A stretch of 64,000 nucleotides of DNA from NCBI RefSeq assembly GCF_003428695.1, contig NZ_QURH01000338.1, positions 1 through 64,000 on the forward strand. Direction: 5' to 3'. Numbering within the stretch: the first letter of the stretch is position 1; every line of letters begins with the position of its first letter. The position numbers and the translations under genes are program-made. The DNA comes from Actinomadura logoneensis (lineage in GTDB: Bacteria; Actinomycetota; Actinomycetes; Streptosporangiales; Streptosporangiaceae). Positions 15,772 to 23,121 of this stretch are shown here, piece after piece. The notes beneath the pieces are model-generated. The model saw nothing but the letters and a program-made list of their open reading frames with translations. It searched no databases and was not told the DNA's origin.

Positions 15772-17319
15772 TCAGTGGGCGGTCTCGAGCTCCGGCTCGG
15801 TCCCGGCGTCCTCCTCGATGACCTTCGGGACGGACCGCAGCGTCACCAGCGCCGCCACCGCCACCAGCGCCGCGAACCCGGCGCTGACCAGCAGCGCGGC
15901 GTGCATGCCGTCCAGGTAGGCGGCGCGCGCCAGGTCCACGACCCGCCTGCCGAGCCGCGCCGGAAGCGAGCCCGCGACCTGGACCGCCGCGGGCAGCGAG
16001 TCGCGGACGGCGTGCGCGGCGGACCCGGCCACCCCGTCCGGGACGGTGATCCGGTCGCGGTACACCGCGGTCAGGACGCTGCCCAGGATCGCCATCCCCA
16101 GCGCCCCGCCCAGCTCGGTCGCCGTCTCGGCGATCGCGGACGCCGCGCCCGACCGCTCCCTCGGCACCGAGGCGAGCACGGTGTCGCCGGTGACCGTCAT
16201 CGCCATCCCCATCCCGAGCCCGGACATCGCCATCGGCAGCACCAGCGTCCAGTAGGGCGTGTCCGCGCCGACCAGCGTGAAGGAGGCGAACGCCGCCGCG
16301 GCGACCGCGAGCCCGACGGCGACCGTCCGGGCCCGTCCGAGCGCGGTGATGAGCGGCGGGGCGACCGCCGCGCCGCCGACCATCGCCGCGACCGCGCCGG
16401 GCAGCCCGGCCAGCCCGGACCGCAGCGGCGACCAGCCGTACACCATCTGGAACAGGATCGAGAAGATCAGCGACTGCGCGACCAGCGCGAACATGGCGAA
16501 CAGGTTCGTGACGATGGCCCCGGTGAACGCCGGGCGGCGGAACAGCCGCATGTCGATCAGCGGGTGCGCGACCGTCGGCTGGCGTCGGACGAACCACACC
16601 AGGGCCACCAGGCCGACCGCCGCCGCGACGCCGATCCGGGGGTGCGCGATCCCGTGCGCGGCCGTCTCCTTGATCGCGTAGACCGGGCCGAGGACGCCGG
16701 CGACCGACAGCGGCACGCTCGGCACGTCCAGCCGCCCGGGGTTCGGGGTCCGCGACTCCGGCAGCACCAGCAGGCCCGCGACCAGCGCCAGCAGCATCAC
16801 CGGCACGTTGATCAGGAACACCGAGCCCCACCAGAAGTGGTTCAGCAGCGCCCCGCCGACCACCGGCCCGAGCCCCACCGCCAGGCCGCCGACGCCCATG
16901 AGCAGGCCGACCGCCATCGTCCGCTCCTTCGGCTGGACGAACACGCGCCGCACCAGCGACAGCCCGGACGGCATCAGCGTCGCCCCGGCCACCCCCAGCA
17001 CCACCCGCGCCGCGATCAGCCACTCGGCGGACGGCGCGTAGGCGGTCGCGGCCGACGCCGCGGCGAACAGGGCCACCCCGCCCAGCAGCACCCGCCTGTG
17101 CCCGAGCCGGTCACCGAGCACGCCCATCGTGATCAGCAGTCCGGCCAGCGCGAACCCGTACGCGTCGGCGATCCAGAGGATCTGCGTGGCCGACGGGCGC
17201 AGGTCCGCCGACAGCTTCGGCACGGCCTGGTTCAGCGCCGTCAGGTCGATGTTCGGCACCAGTGCGATGACGGCGCAGACCGCGAAGGTGCTCCATTTGC
17301 GAGCCGTGGTGATCTCCAT
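15772..17319 (-). CDS. MFS transporter, DHA2 (14-TM) family
   Basis: A second EmrB/QacA-type exporter of 515 residues. TM1 contains the motif NIDLTALNQAVPKLSADL, motif A is GVLGDRLGHRRVLLGG, and motif C is GLAVGLGPVVGGALL. The long extracytoplasmic loop between TM13 and TM14 (PDGVAGSAAHAVRDSLPAA region) is typical for this group. The leftward ATG at 17319 is used. The AfsR-type regulator gene lies 160 bases upstream on the same strand and may control it. Substrate unknown. Confidence 0.9.
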   Translation of the reverse strand: MEITTARKWSTFAVCAVIALVPNIDLTALNQAVPKLSADLRPSATQILWIADAYGFALAGLLITMGVLGDRLGHRRVLLGGVALFAAASAATAYAPSAEWLIAARVVLGVAGATLMPSGLSLVRRVFVQPKERTMAVGLLMGVGGLAVGLGPVVGGALLNHFWWGSVFLINVPVMLLALVAGLLVLPESRTPNPGRLDVPSVPLSVAGVLGPVYAIKETAAHGIAHPRIGVAAAVGLVALVWFVRRQPTVAHPLIDMRLFRRPAFTGAIVTNLFAMFALVAQSLIFSILFQMVYGWSPLRSGLAGLPGAVAAMVGGAAVAPPLITALGRARTVAVGLAVAAAAFASFTLVGADTPYWTLVLPMAMSGLGMGMAMTVTGDTVLASVPRERSGAASAIAETATELGGALGMAILGSVLTAVYRDRITVPDGVAGSAAHAVRDSLPAAVQVAGSLPARLGRRVVDLARAAYLDGMHAALLVSAGFAALVAVAALVTLRSVPKVIEEDAGTEPELETAH

Positions 17320-17480
17320 GCCCCGGACTCTCCGCCCGGGCGCTCACCATCGCCGCACCGTCCACGCACCGCCCCGGTGCGCGCCGCACTGTTCCGGCGC
17401 GGGGCAGTTCCCTCTCGCTCCACGTCGCGCTCCCGCTTCGGCGTGCCCGCGCTTCGGCGTGCCCGCGCTCCGGCGCCCGG
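17320..17480. other. Spacer with 16-bp direct repeat
   Basis: Between the AfsR-type regulator and the MFS exporter. It contains a duplicated word of the form CGCTTCGGCGTGCCCG at about 17434-17465. No promoter hexamers are clear. Confidence 0.4.
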
Positions 17481-20400
17481 TCAGCTCGACAGCGCCTCGG
17501 CCTTCGCGTCGTCGGCGGACAGCCCGGCGCCCCGCTGGTACAGCTTCTCGAACGCGTCGTCCCCGATGGCGGCGCGGACGCCCGTCTCGATGCGCCGCAG
17601 GTCGGGATCGCCGGCGGGGGCCGACCCGGCGAGCGACGTGGCCGCCCCCAGCAGCACGGCCGCCCGCTCCGGGTCCCCCTCGGCGAGCGAGACGCCCGCC
17701 AGCCCGAGCGCGGCGCCCGCCCGGTGCATGAAGATCGGATGGTCGAACGACAGGGACAGCGCCTCGCGATGCAGTTCGCGTGCGCGCGCGAGGTCGCCGT
17801 CACCCTCGGCGATCCAGCCCAGCCCGACCTTCGCGGCGGCCCTCGTCGCGACGGCGAGGAAACGCTCGGACACGAAGCCGGTGAGGGCCGTCTCGAACAG
17901 CCGCCGCGCCTCCTCCGCGTCACCGCTCAGCCGCGCCACCTGGCCGAGGCCGTGGTAGGCGGCGGCCGTCTTGTCCGGAGTGCCCGCGCGCAGGCTCAGT
18001 TCGCGCGCGGCCTCCAGGTCCGCGCGCGCGGCGTCGAGGTCCCCGCTGTGCAGGTGGACCTCGCCGCGCCGGGACAGCAGGTCGGCCGTGTCCTCCAGCG
18101 CGCCCAGGTCGCGGGTGAGGGTGAGCGCCTCGTCCAGCAGGCGCAGCGCCCGCTCCCGGTCGCCGAGGCGGTCGGCGATGTGGGCCTGGGGGTCCAGGGA
18201 GTTCGCGACGCCCCAGCGGTCGCCGAGCGCGCGGAAGCCCTCGACGGCCGCGGCGCACGAGGCCTCCGCCTCCGCCAGCTCACCGCGGAACTGCAGCATG
18301 TACCCGTCGCTCATCCTGAGCAGCGACCGCGTCCACGGGTCGTCGCCGATCCAGTCGGCGTAGGCCGGCTGGGCGTCGGGGTCGGGGCCCGCCGTCAGCG
18401 CCCACAGCACCATCAGCGAGGGCCGCCGCAGCGAGCACCGGAGGGCGTTCACCACCGCGGTCGCGCGCTCCATCCACGCCGCCGCGCGCGGACCGGACGC
18501 CCCCGCCGTCAGCGCGTTCGCGACGCACAGGACGTACTCCTCGTCGAGTTCGGCCGGGACGTCCGCGCCGATCCCGTCGAGCAGCTCCTCGATGAGGGGC
18601 GCGGCGTCCACCCGTCCGCGCAGCCACCAGTACCAGGACAGCGCCGCGACCAGCCGCATCGCGGACGGACGGTCCTCCCGCACCGCCCCTCGCAGCGCGG
18701 CGTGCAGGTTGACGTGCTCGTCGGTCAGCCGTGCCAGCCATTCCAGTTGCCGGTGCCCGCGCAGTTCGGTGTCGGCGCGTTCGGCCAGGTCGAGGAAGTA
18801 CCGGACGTGCGCGGCCCGCATCCCGGACGTCTCCCCGGCCTCGTCCAGCCGGTCGGCGCAGAACGCCCGGATCGTCTCCAGCATCTGGAAGCGGACGCCG
18901 TCGGCCGTCCGGACGAACGACTTGTCCGCCAGGCCCTCCAGCAGCTCCTCGGCGTCCGGGACGTCGCAGACCGCCCGCGCCGCCTCCCGCGTCCAGCCGC
19001 CGGCGAACACCGACAGCCGCCGCGCGAGGGTCCGCTCGTCCTCGTCCAGCAGGTCCCAGCTCCAGCCGACGACCGCGCGCAGCGTCTGGTGCCGCGGCTC
19101 GGCGGCCCGGCTGCCGCGCGAGAGGAGCCGGAACCGGTCGTCCAGGCGCGCCGCGACCTCGGCCACCGGCAGCGACCGCAGCCGCGCCGCCGCCAGCTCG
19201 ATCGCCAGTGGCATGCCGTCGAGCGCGGCGCAGATCCGCCGGACGTCCGCCGCGTTCCCCTCGTCCACCACGAAACCGGGCCGGACCGCCGCCGCCCGTT
19301 CGGCGAACAGCCGGACCGCCGGGAAGTCGGCCGCCTCGTGCGCGCCCGCGTCGTCCGGCGGCAGGGGCAGCGGGGAGATGGGGCACAGCGTCTCGCCGGT
19401 CACGCCGAGCGCCTCGCGGCTGGTCGTCAGCACGCGCAGGTCCGGGCAGGCGGTCAGCAGCCGGTGCGCCAGCCGCGCCGCCTCCTCCACGACCTGCTCG
19501 CAGTTGTCCAGGACGAGCAGGACGCGCCGTCCGGCCAAGCCCGCCACCAGGCGGTCCACGGGGTCGGTCACCTGGTCGTCGCGGCGCATCCCGAGCGCCA
19601 CGACCACCGCCGGAGCCACCTCCTTCGCCGTGCCGGCGGTCGCCAGCTCGACGAAGCGGACCTCGCCCTCCCGCCGCCGGGCGGCCTCCACGGCCAGCCG
19701 CGTCTTGCCCGCCCCGCCCGGCCCGAGCAGCGTCACCAGCCGCCCGTTCGCCAGCATCTCGTCGATGCGCCGCAGCTCGTCCTCCCGGCCGACGAAGCTG
19801 GTGAGCTGCGACGGGATCGCCCGGACGGCCTCCGCCTCCTCGACCACCGCGGGCCGGGCCCGCTCGGCGCCCGCGGCGGGCTTCTCCAGGTCGCCGCGGA
19901 GGATCGCCACGTGCAGATCGGCCAGGTCCCCGGACGGATCGGCGCCCAGCTCCTCGGACAGCACCTGCCGCGCGCTCTCGTACTCCTCCAGGGCCTCGGC
20001 CTGCCGCCCCGTCCCGTACAGGGCGCGCATGAGGAGCCCCCGCGCGCGCTCCCGCAGCGGATACGCCTCGACGACCTGCCGGAGCCGTTCCACCGCGGCC
20101 CCCGCCATCCCGGCCGTGATCTGCGCCTCGGCGAGATCCTCGACCGCCGCGACGCGCGCCTCCTCCAGCCGCGCCGCCTGCCCCTCGGCGAACGGCGCCA
20201 CCCGGACGTCCGCCAGGGCGGGGCCGCGCCACAGGCCGAGCGCCTCCTCCAGCAGCTCGACCGCCCACGCGGCCTCCCCGCCGCCGAGCGCCCGCCGCCC
20301 GTTCCCCGCCAGCTCGGTGAACCGCAGCGCGTCCACCCGCGCGTCCTCGACGACGAGCCGGTACCCCGCCGGATGCCCCTCGACCAGCGACGCGTCCCCG

Positions 20401-20618
20401 AGGCCGCGCCGCAGCCGCGAGACCTGCGACTGCAGCGCGTTCATCGCCCCGGACGGTGCGTCCTCCCCGTACAGGCCGTCGATCAGGTGCTCGGTCGTCA
20501 CCACCCGTCCGGCCGAGAGCGCCAGCATGGCCAGCAGCGCGCGCACCCGCGGGCCGCCCACCGCCACGGTCTCTCCGTCGAGCCGCGCCTCGACCGGTCC
20601 CAGGACACCGAACTCCAT
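17481..20618 (-). CDS. AfsR/SARP-type regulator with NB-ARC ATPase and TPR repeats
   Basis: A large (1045-residue) transcriptional activator of the AfsR class, which controls secondary metabolism or transport. An OmpR-like winged helix occupies roughly residues 1-90 (LLAMLALSAGRVVTTEHLID), followed by the bacterial transcriptional activation domain to about 240. A STAND ATPase begins with the P-loop GPGGAGKTRLA near residue 300 and the Walker B VLLVLDNCEQV. From about residue 700 the protein is TPR-like helical repeats. It activates at direct heptamer repeats in family members; no such site is obvious here. The ATG at 20618 is chosen because it begins the conserved MEFGVLGPVEA; the frame is open far upstream but that is antisense MFS DNA. 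Confidence 0.88.
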   Translation of the reverse strand: MEFGVLGPVEARLDGETVAVGGPRVRALLAMLALSAGRVVTTEHLIDGLYGEDAPSGAMNALQSQVSRLRRGLGDASLVEGHPAGYRLVVEDARVDALRFTELAGNGRRALGGGEAAWAVELLEEALGLWRGPALADVRVAPFAEGQAARLEEARVAAVEDLAEAQITAGMAGAAVERLRQVVEAYPLRERARGLLMRALYGTGRQAEALEEYESARQVLSEELGADPSGDLADLHVAILRGDLEKPAAGAERARPAVVEEAEAVRAIPSQLTSFVGREDELRRIDEMLANGRLVTLLGPGGAGKTRLAVEAARRREGEVRFVELATAGTAKEVAPAVVVALGMRRDDQVTDPVDRLVAGLAGRRVLLVLDNCEQVVEEAARLAHRLLTACPDLRVLTTSREALGVTGETLCPISPLPLPPDDAGAHEAADFPAVRLFAERAAAVRPGFVVDEGNAADVRRICAALDGMPLAIELAAARLRSLPVAEVAARLDDRFRLLSRGSRAAEPRHQTLRAVVGWSWDLLDEDERTLARRLSVFAGGWTREAARAVCDVPDAEELLEGLADKSFVRTADGVRFQMLETIRAFCADRLDEAGETSGMRAAHVRYFLDLAERADTELRGHRQLEWLARLTDEHVNLHAALRGAVREDRPSAMRLVAALSWYWWLRGRVDAAPLIEELLDGIGADVPAELDEEYVLCVANALTAGASGPRAAAWMERATAVVNALRCSLRRPSLMVLWALTAGPDPDAQPAYADWIGDDPWTRSLLRMSDGYMLQFRGELAEAEASCAAAVEGFRALGDRWGVANSLDPQAHIADRLGDRERALRLLDEALTLTRDLGALEDTADLLSRRGEVHLHSGDLDAARADLEAARELSLRAGTPDKTAAAYHGLGQVARLSGDAEEARRLFETALTGFVSERFLAVATRAAAKVGLGWIAEGDGDLARARELHREALSLSFDHPIFMHRAGAALGLAGVSLAEGDPERAAVLLGAATSLAGSAPAGDPDLRRIETGVRAAIGDDAFEKLYQRGAGLSADDAKAEALSS

Positions 20619-20647
20619 GTAGTCAATTCTCCCGTATTGGACGCGTG

Positions 20648-21841
20648 TTACCGCGAAACCCCGACTTCGGCACTCCGATGCCCCACATCCTGGTGCCGAA
20701 CCCCAGGTCGGGGGAGTGCGAGATAGGACAAACCCAACCCCGCGACGCTGAGCACCGCGCCGACGAGCCCCGTCCACCGCGTCCCCACCCCCGAGACGAC
20801 GACCCCTCCGACCACCGAACCCAGGGCGATCCCGATGTTGAACGCCGCGATGTTGACCGAGACCGCCAGCGTGGGCGCGCTCCCGGCGTGCTTGAGCAGC
20901 AGGGTCTGCAAGGTAGGCGTCGTGGACGAGGCCAGCAACCCGAAGGCCAGCACCGCCGCCACCGCCCCGACTTTCCACGGCAGCGCCAGCGCCACCACCA
21001 CGAGGACGACCGCCAGCCCGCCGAACGTCCCGCGCACGGTCCACTCCAGCGACCGGTCGGCGAGCCGCCCGGCGACCAGTCCACCCGCCAGACTGCCCAC
21101 TCCGTAGATCACCAGCAGCCCGGAAACCGCCGCGGCCCCGAACCCGGCGACGTCCCGCAGCGACGGCGCGAGATACGTGAACACGGTCGAGACGGCGGCC
21201 ATCCCCACGGCCGTCGTGGCCACCACCAGCAGAACCGGCCGCGACACCACCGTCCGGACCTCGTCCCGCACCCGTGTGGCCCCGGTCTCGCCGCCCGGCA
21301 GCAGAACCCCCAACGTGACCGCCATGACCAGCGCCAGCCCCGCCAGCAACGCGAACGGCGTCCGCCACCCGGCGCTCTCCCCGAGCAGCACCCCGACCGG
21401 AACGCCCAGCAGCGTCGCCACCGAGAACCCGGCCGCCACCCCGGCGATCGCCGACCCGACCCGGTCCGGCCGCACGATCCTCGTGGTCAGCATCAGCGCC
21501 AGCGTGAGGAACGCCGCATGACTCAGCGACGCCACCACACGTCCCGCGATCAGCACCCCGTAGGACGGCGCGACCGCGCACAACCCGTTCCCCAGAGCGA
21601 ACAGCACCAGCAACGCCACCGCCAGCACCCGCCGCGGAACCCGCACCGTCGCCGCCGTCAGCAACGGCCCGCCGAGAACCACGCCCAGCGCGTACGCGGT
21701 CACCGCCTGCCCGGCCGCCGCCACCGAAACTCCCAGGTCAGAGGCCACCTGAGGCAGAAGCCCCGACACCAGGTACTCCGACGTCCCCACCACGAAAACA
21801 CTCGCGCCCAACGCCGCGAGCAACACCACGATCCGGCTCAT
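20648..21841 (-). CDS. MFS transporter, DHA1 (12-TM) family
   Basis: A 12-helix exporter of about 397 residues of the AraJ/chloramphenicol-resistance kind. TM1 contains GTSEYLVSGLLPQVASDLGVS, the classic start of this subgroup, and TM5 has the motif C-like GFSVATLLGVPVGVLLGESAGW. The ATG at 21841 lies only about eight bases after the predicted -10 element of a MerR-style promoter, so the mRNA may be leaderless or nearly so, which agrees with the absence of a ribosome binding site. It is divergent from, and probably activated by, the MerR regulator at 21891. Confidence 0.9.
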   Translation of the reverse strand: MSRIVVLLAALGASVFVVGTSEYLVSGLLPQVASDLGVSVAAAGQAVTAYALGVVLGGPLLTAATVRVPRRVLAVALLVLFALGNGLCAVAPSYGVLIAGRVVASLSHAAFLTLALMLTTRIVRPDRVGSAIAGVAAGFSVATLLGVPVGVLLGESAGWRTPFALLAGLALVMAVTLGVLLPGGETGATRVRDEVRTVVSRPVLLVVATTAVGMAAVSTVFTYLAPSLRDVAGFGAAAVSGLLVIYGVGSLAGGLVAGRLADRSLEWTVRGTFGGLAVVLVVVALALPWKVGAVAAVLAFGLLASSTTPTLQTLLLKHAGSAPTLAVSVNIAAFNIGIALGSVVGGVVVSGVGTRWTGLVGAVLSVAGLGLSYLALPRPGVRHQDVGHRSAEVGVSR

Positions 21842-21849
21842 GCGCAGCA

Positions 21850-21880
21850 CGCTAAAATCTCACACCGATGTGAGAGTCAA
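21850..21880 (-). promoter_or_regulatory. MerR-type promoter/operator between MFS and MerR genes
   Basis: Leftward -35 TTGACT (21880-21875) and a weak -10 TTTAGC/TTAGCG (21856-21850) are 18-19 bases apart, longer than the optimal 17. The spacer is filled by the palindrome CTCACA-N4-TGTGAG (21859-21874). This over-long spacer with a central dyad is the hallmark of promoters activated by MerR-family DNA distortion. The palindrome ends 16 bases before the MerR start codon, so it can also serve autoregulation. Confidence 0.8.
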
Positions 21881-21890
21881 GGGAGCGTCC

Positions 21891-22247
21891 ATGCGCATCG
21901 GCGAACTGTCCCGGCGCACCGGAGTCTCGGTGCGCCTGCTCCGCTACTACGAGGAGCAGGGCCTCCTGCACCCGACCCGGCTCCCCAGCGGCTACCGCGA
22001 GTACGCCCCCCAGGACGTCGAGGCCGTCCGCCGCATCCGCGCCCTCCTGGCCGCCGGCCTCACCACCGCCACCATCGCCACCCTCCTTCCCTGCCTGAAG
22101 GGCGACCCCGACCGCCTGGTCCCCATCTGCCCCGACCTGGTGAAGGACCTCCAACGCGAACGCGCCAGAATGACCGCCGCCATAGAAGCCCTGGAAACCT
22201 CCCGCTCCCTCCTCGACACCGTAATAACCGCCGCCCACCCCACCTGA
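21891..22247 (+). CDS. MerR-family transcriptional regulator
   Basis: A 118-residue one-component regulator. The N-terminus MRIGELSRRTGVSVRLLRYYEEQGLL is the MerR winged helix-turn-helix, with the wing in LPSGYREY; a long dimerisation helix follows. The C-terminal effector segment is short and has only two cysteines (LPCLKGD, VPICPDL), more like drug- or redox-sensing MerR members than classical metal sensors. The ATG at 21891 is preceded by AAGGGAG five bases away; the open frame upstream to 21840 overlaps the operator. It probably activates the divergent MFS exporter. Confidence 0.9.
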   Translation: MRIGELSRRTGVSVRLLRYYEEQGLLHPTRLPSGYREYAPQDVEAVRRIRALLAAGLTTATIATLLPCLKGDPDRLVPICPDLVKDLQRERARMTAAIEALETSRSLLDTVITAAHPT

Positions 22248-22269
22248 TCCTGCGGCCTCAGCCGCTGTG

Positions 22270-22400
22270 TCGGCTCGCCAGTCACCGAAGGAGAGATCGC
22301 GAGTCTCGACCGAGCGGTTCTGGGAGCGCGACGATTCCGGTCATCGCCCGGGAACGATGGTCGCCACCGAGCGGCCGTCGCCGGAGGGTTCCGCGCCACG
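22270..22400 (-). pseudogene. Remnant of a second copy of the helicase/partner gene pair
   Basis: Two short blocks on the minus strand match genes just to the right in the same order. 22275-22304 matches the 3' end of the small gene at 22684 (the ARDLSF-x-DW ending). 22332-22400 matches the helicase coding region at about 23813-23880 (translation EPSGDGRSVATIVPG versus ELSGDGRSVAVIVPD). Everything between them is missing and frames are broken. The region 22401-22683 holds no further recognisable gene. It looks like a decayed duplicate of the island's left edge. Confidence 0.6.
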
Positions 22401-22683
22401 ACCGACGGCCGACTCCGCGCCCGACTCTTCCGCGCTCCGCCGGGCGTTGGACCGCAGGACCCGATGGTGATGCGGTTGATTCTGGTGACGGCGGTCCGAC
22501 GCTTCGTCTCCGCCCTCGGCGACGACTGCCCGACCTTCAACGAGGCCCCTGCACCGCCACCGGGGCATCGGCGTTACCCGCCACCTCCCGGAGCCGGTGC
22601 GCGAGCCCCGAGGTAGTCCTCTTCCTCACCAGCACGCTCCTCGATCGCCGGCCGCCTCGGCGATGGGCGTACGTAGCGGCGCT

Positions 22684-23121
22684 CTACCAGTCGTCGAAGG
22701 AGAGATCCCGAGCCTTCTCCTCCCATGGCAGGTCCCACATCTGGGCCTCGACGTCCGGATGGAGGATCCGCTCGCTCGGCTCTTGGAACCACACGACGAC
22801 CAGGTCCGTACGCCACCAGTCGCCCACTGCCCGCGGAGTGGGCGGCCCGTGGAAGAACCCGATGCAGCGGAGCGGCGGCAGAACCTCCGTCGGATCGTGA
22901 GGCCGCCGCTCGTCCAGTTTGATCACCGGCGGAACGAGATGGACGGGCATCTCGCCGCGGCTCGCACTCTCAAGCGCCCTCTGGACGAGGCGGTCGTTGA
23001 ACCGCTTCGATGGTCCGCCTTCGATCAGGCCGCCATAAGTCTGCGTGACATTGAGAGAGGTGAGCAGTAGTTTCCCGACGCGGATCTGGACGGAGCAGAT
23101 TCCGGGTACGATTTCACTCAA
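22684..23121 (-). CDS. Uncharacterised partner protein of the HelD-like helicase
   Basis: I do not recognise a named family. The product is about 145 residues, begins with a beta-rich segment (ICSVQIRVGKLLLTSLNVTQTYGG) and ends with a Trp-rich acidic tail (MWDLPWEEKARDLSFDDW). The start chosen is the TTG at 23121, which overlaps the helicase stop by eight bases with GGGAGG and GGCGGAG upstream; a GTG at 23184 would overlap more. The overlap implies translational coupling and a shared function with the helicase. A remnant of a second copy of its 3' end lies at 22275-22304. Confidence 0.65.
   Translation of the reverse strand: MSEIVPGICSVQIRVGKLLLTSLNVTQTYGGLIEGGPSKRFNDRLVQRALESASRGEMPVHLVPPVIKLDERRPHDPTEVLPPLRCIGFFHGPPTPRAVGDWWRTDLVVVWFQEPSERILHPDVEAQMWDLPWEEKARDLSFDDW

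Noticed and set aside
22267-22683. Several short ORFs downstream of the MerR gene
   Set aside because: None has a start with a ribosome site; the only recognisable content is the remnant of the helicase/partner pair.
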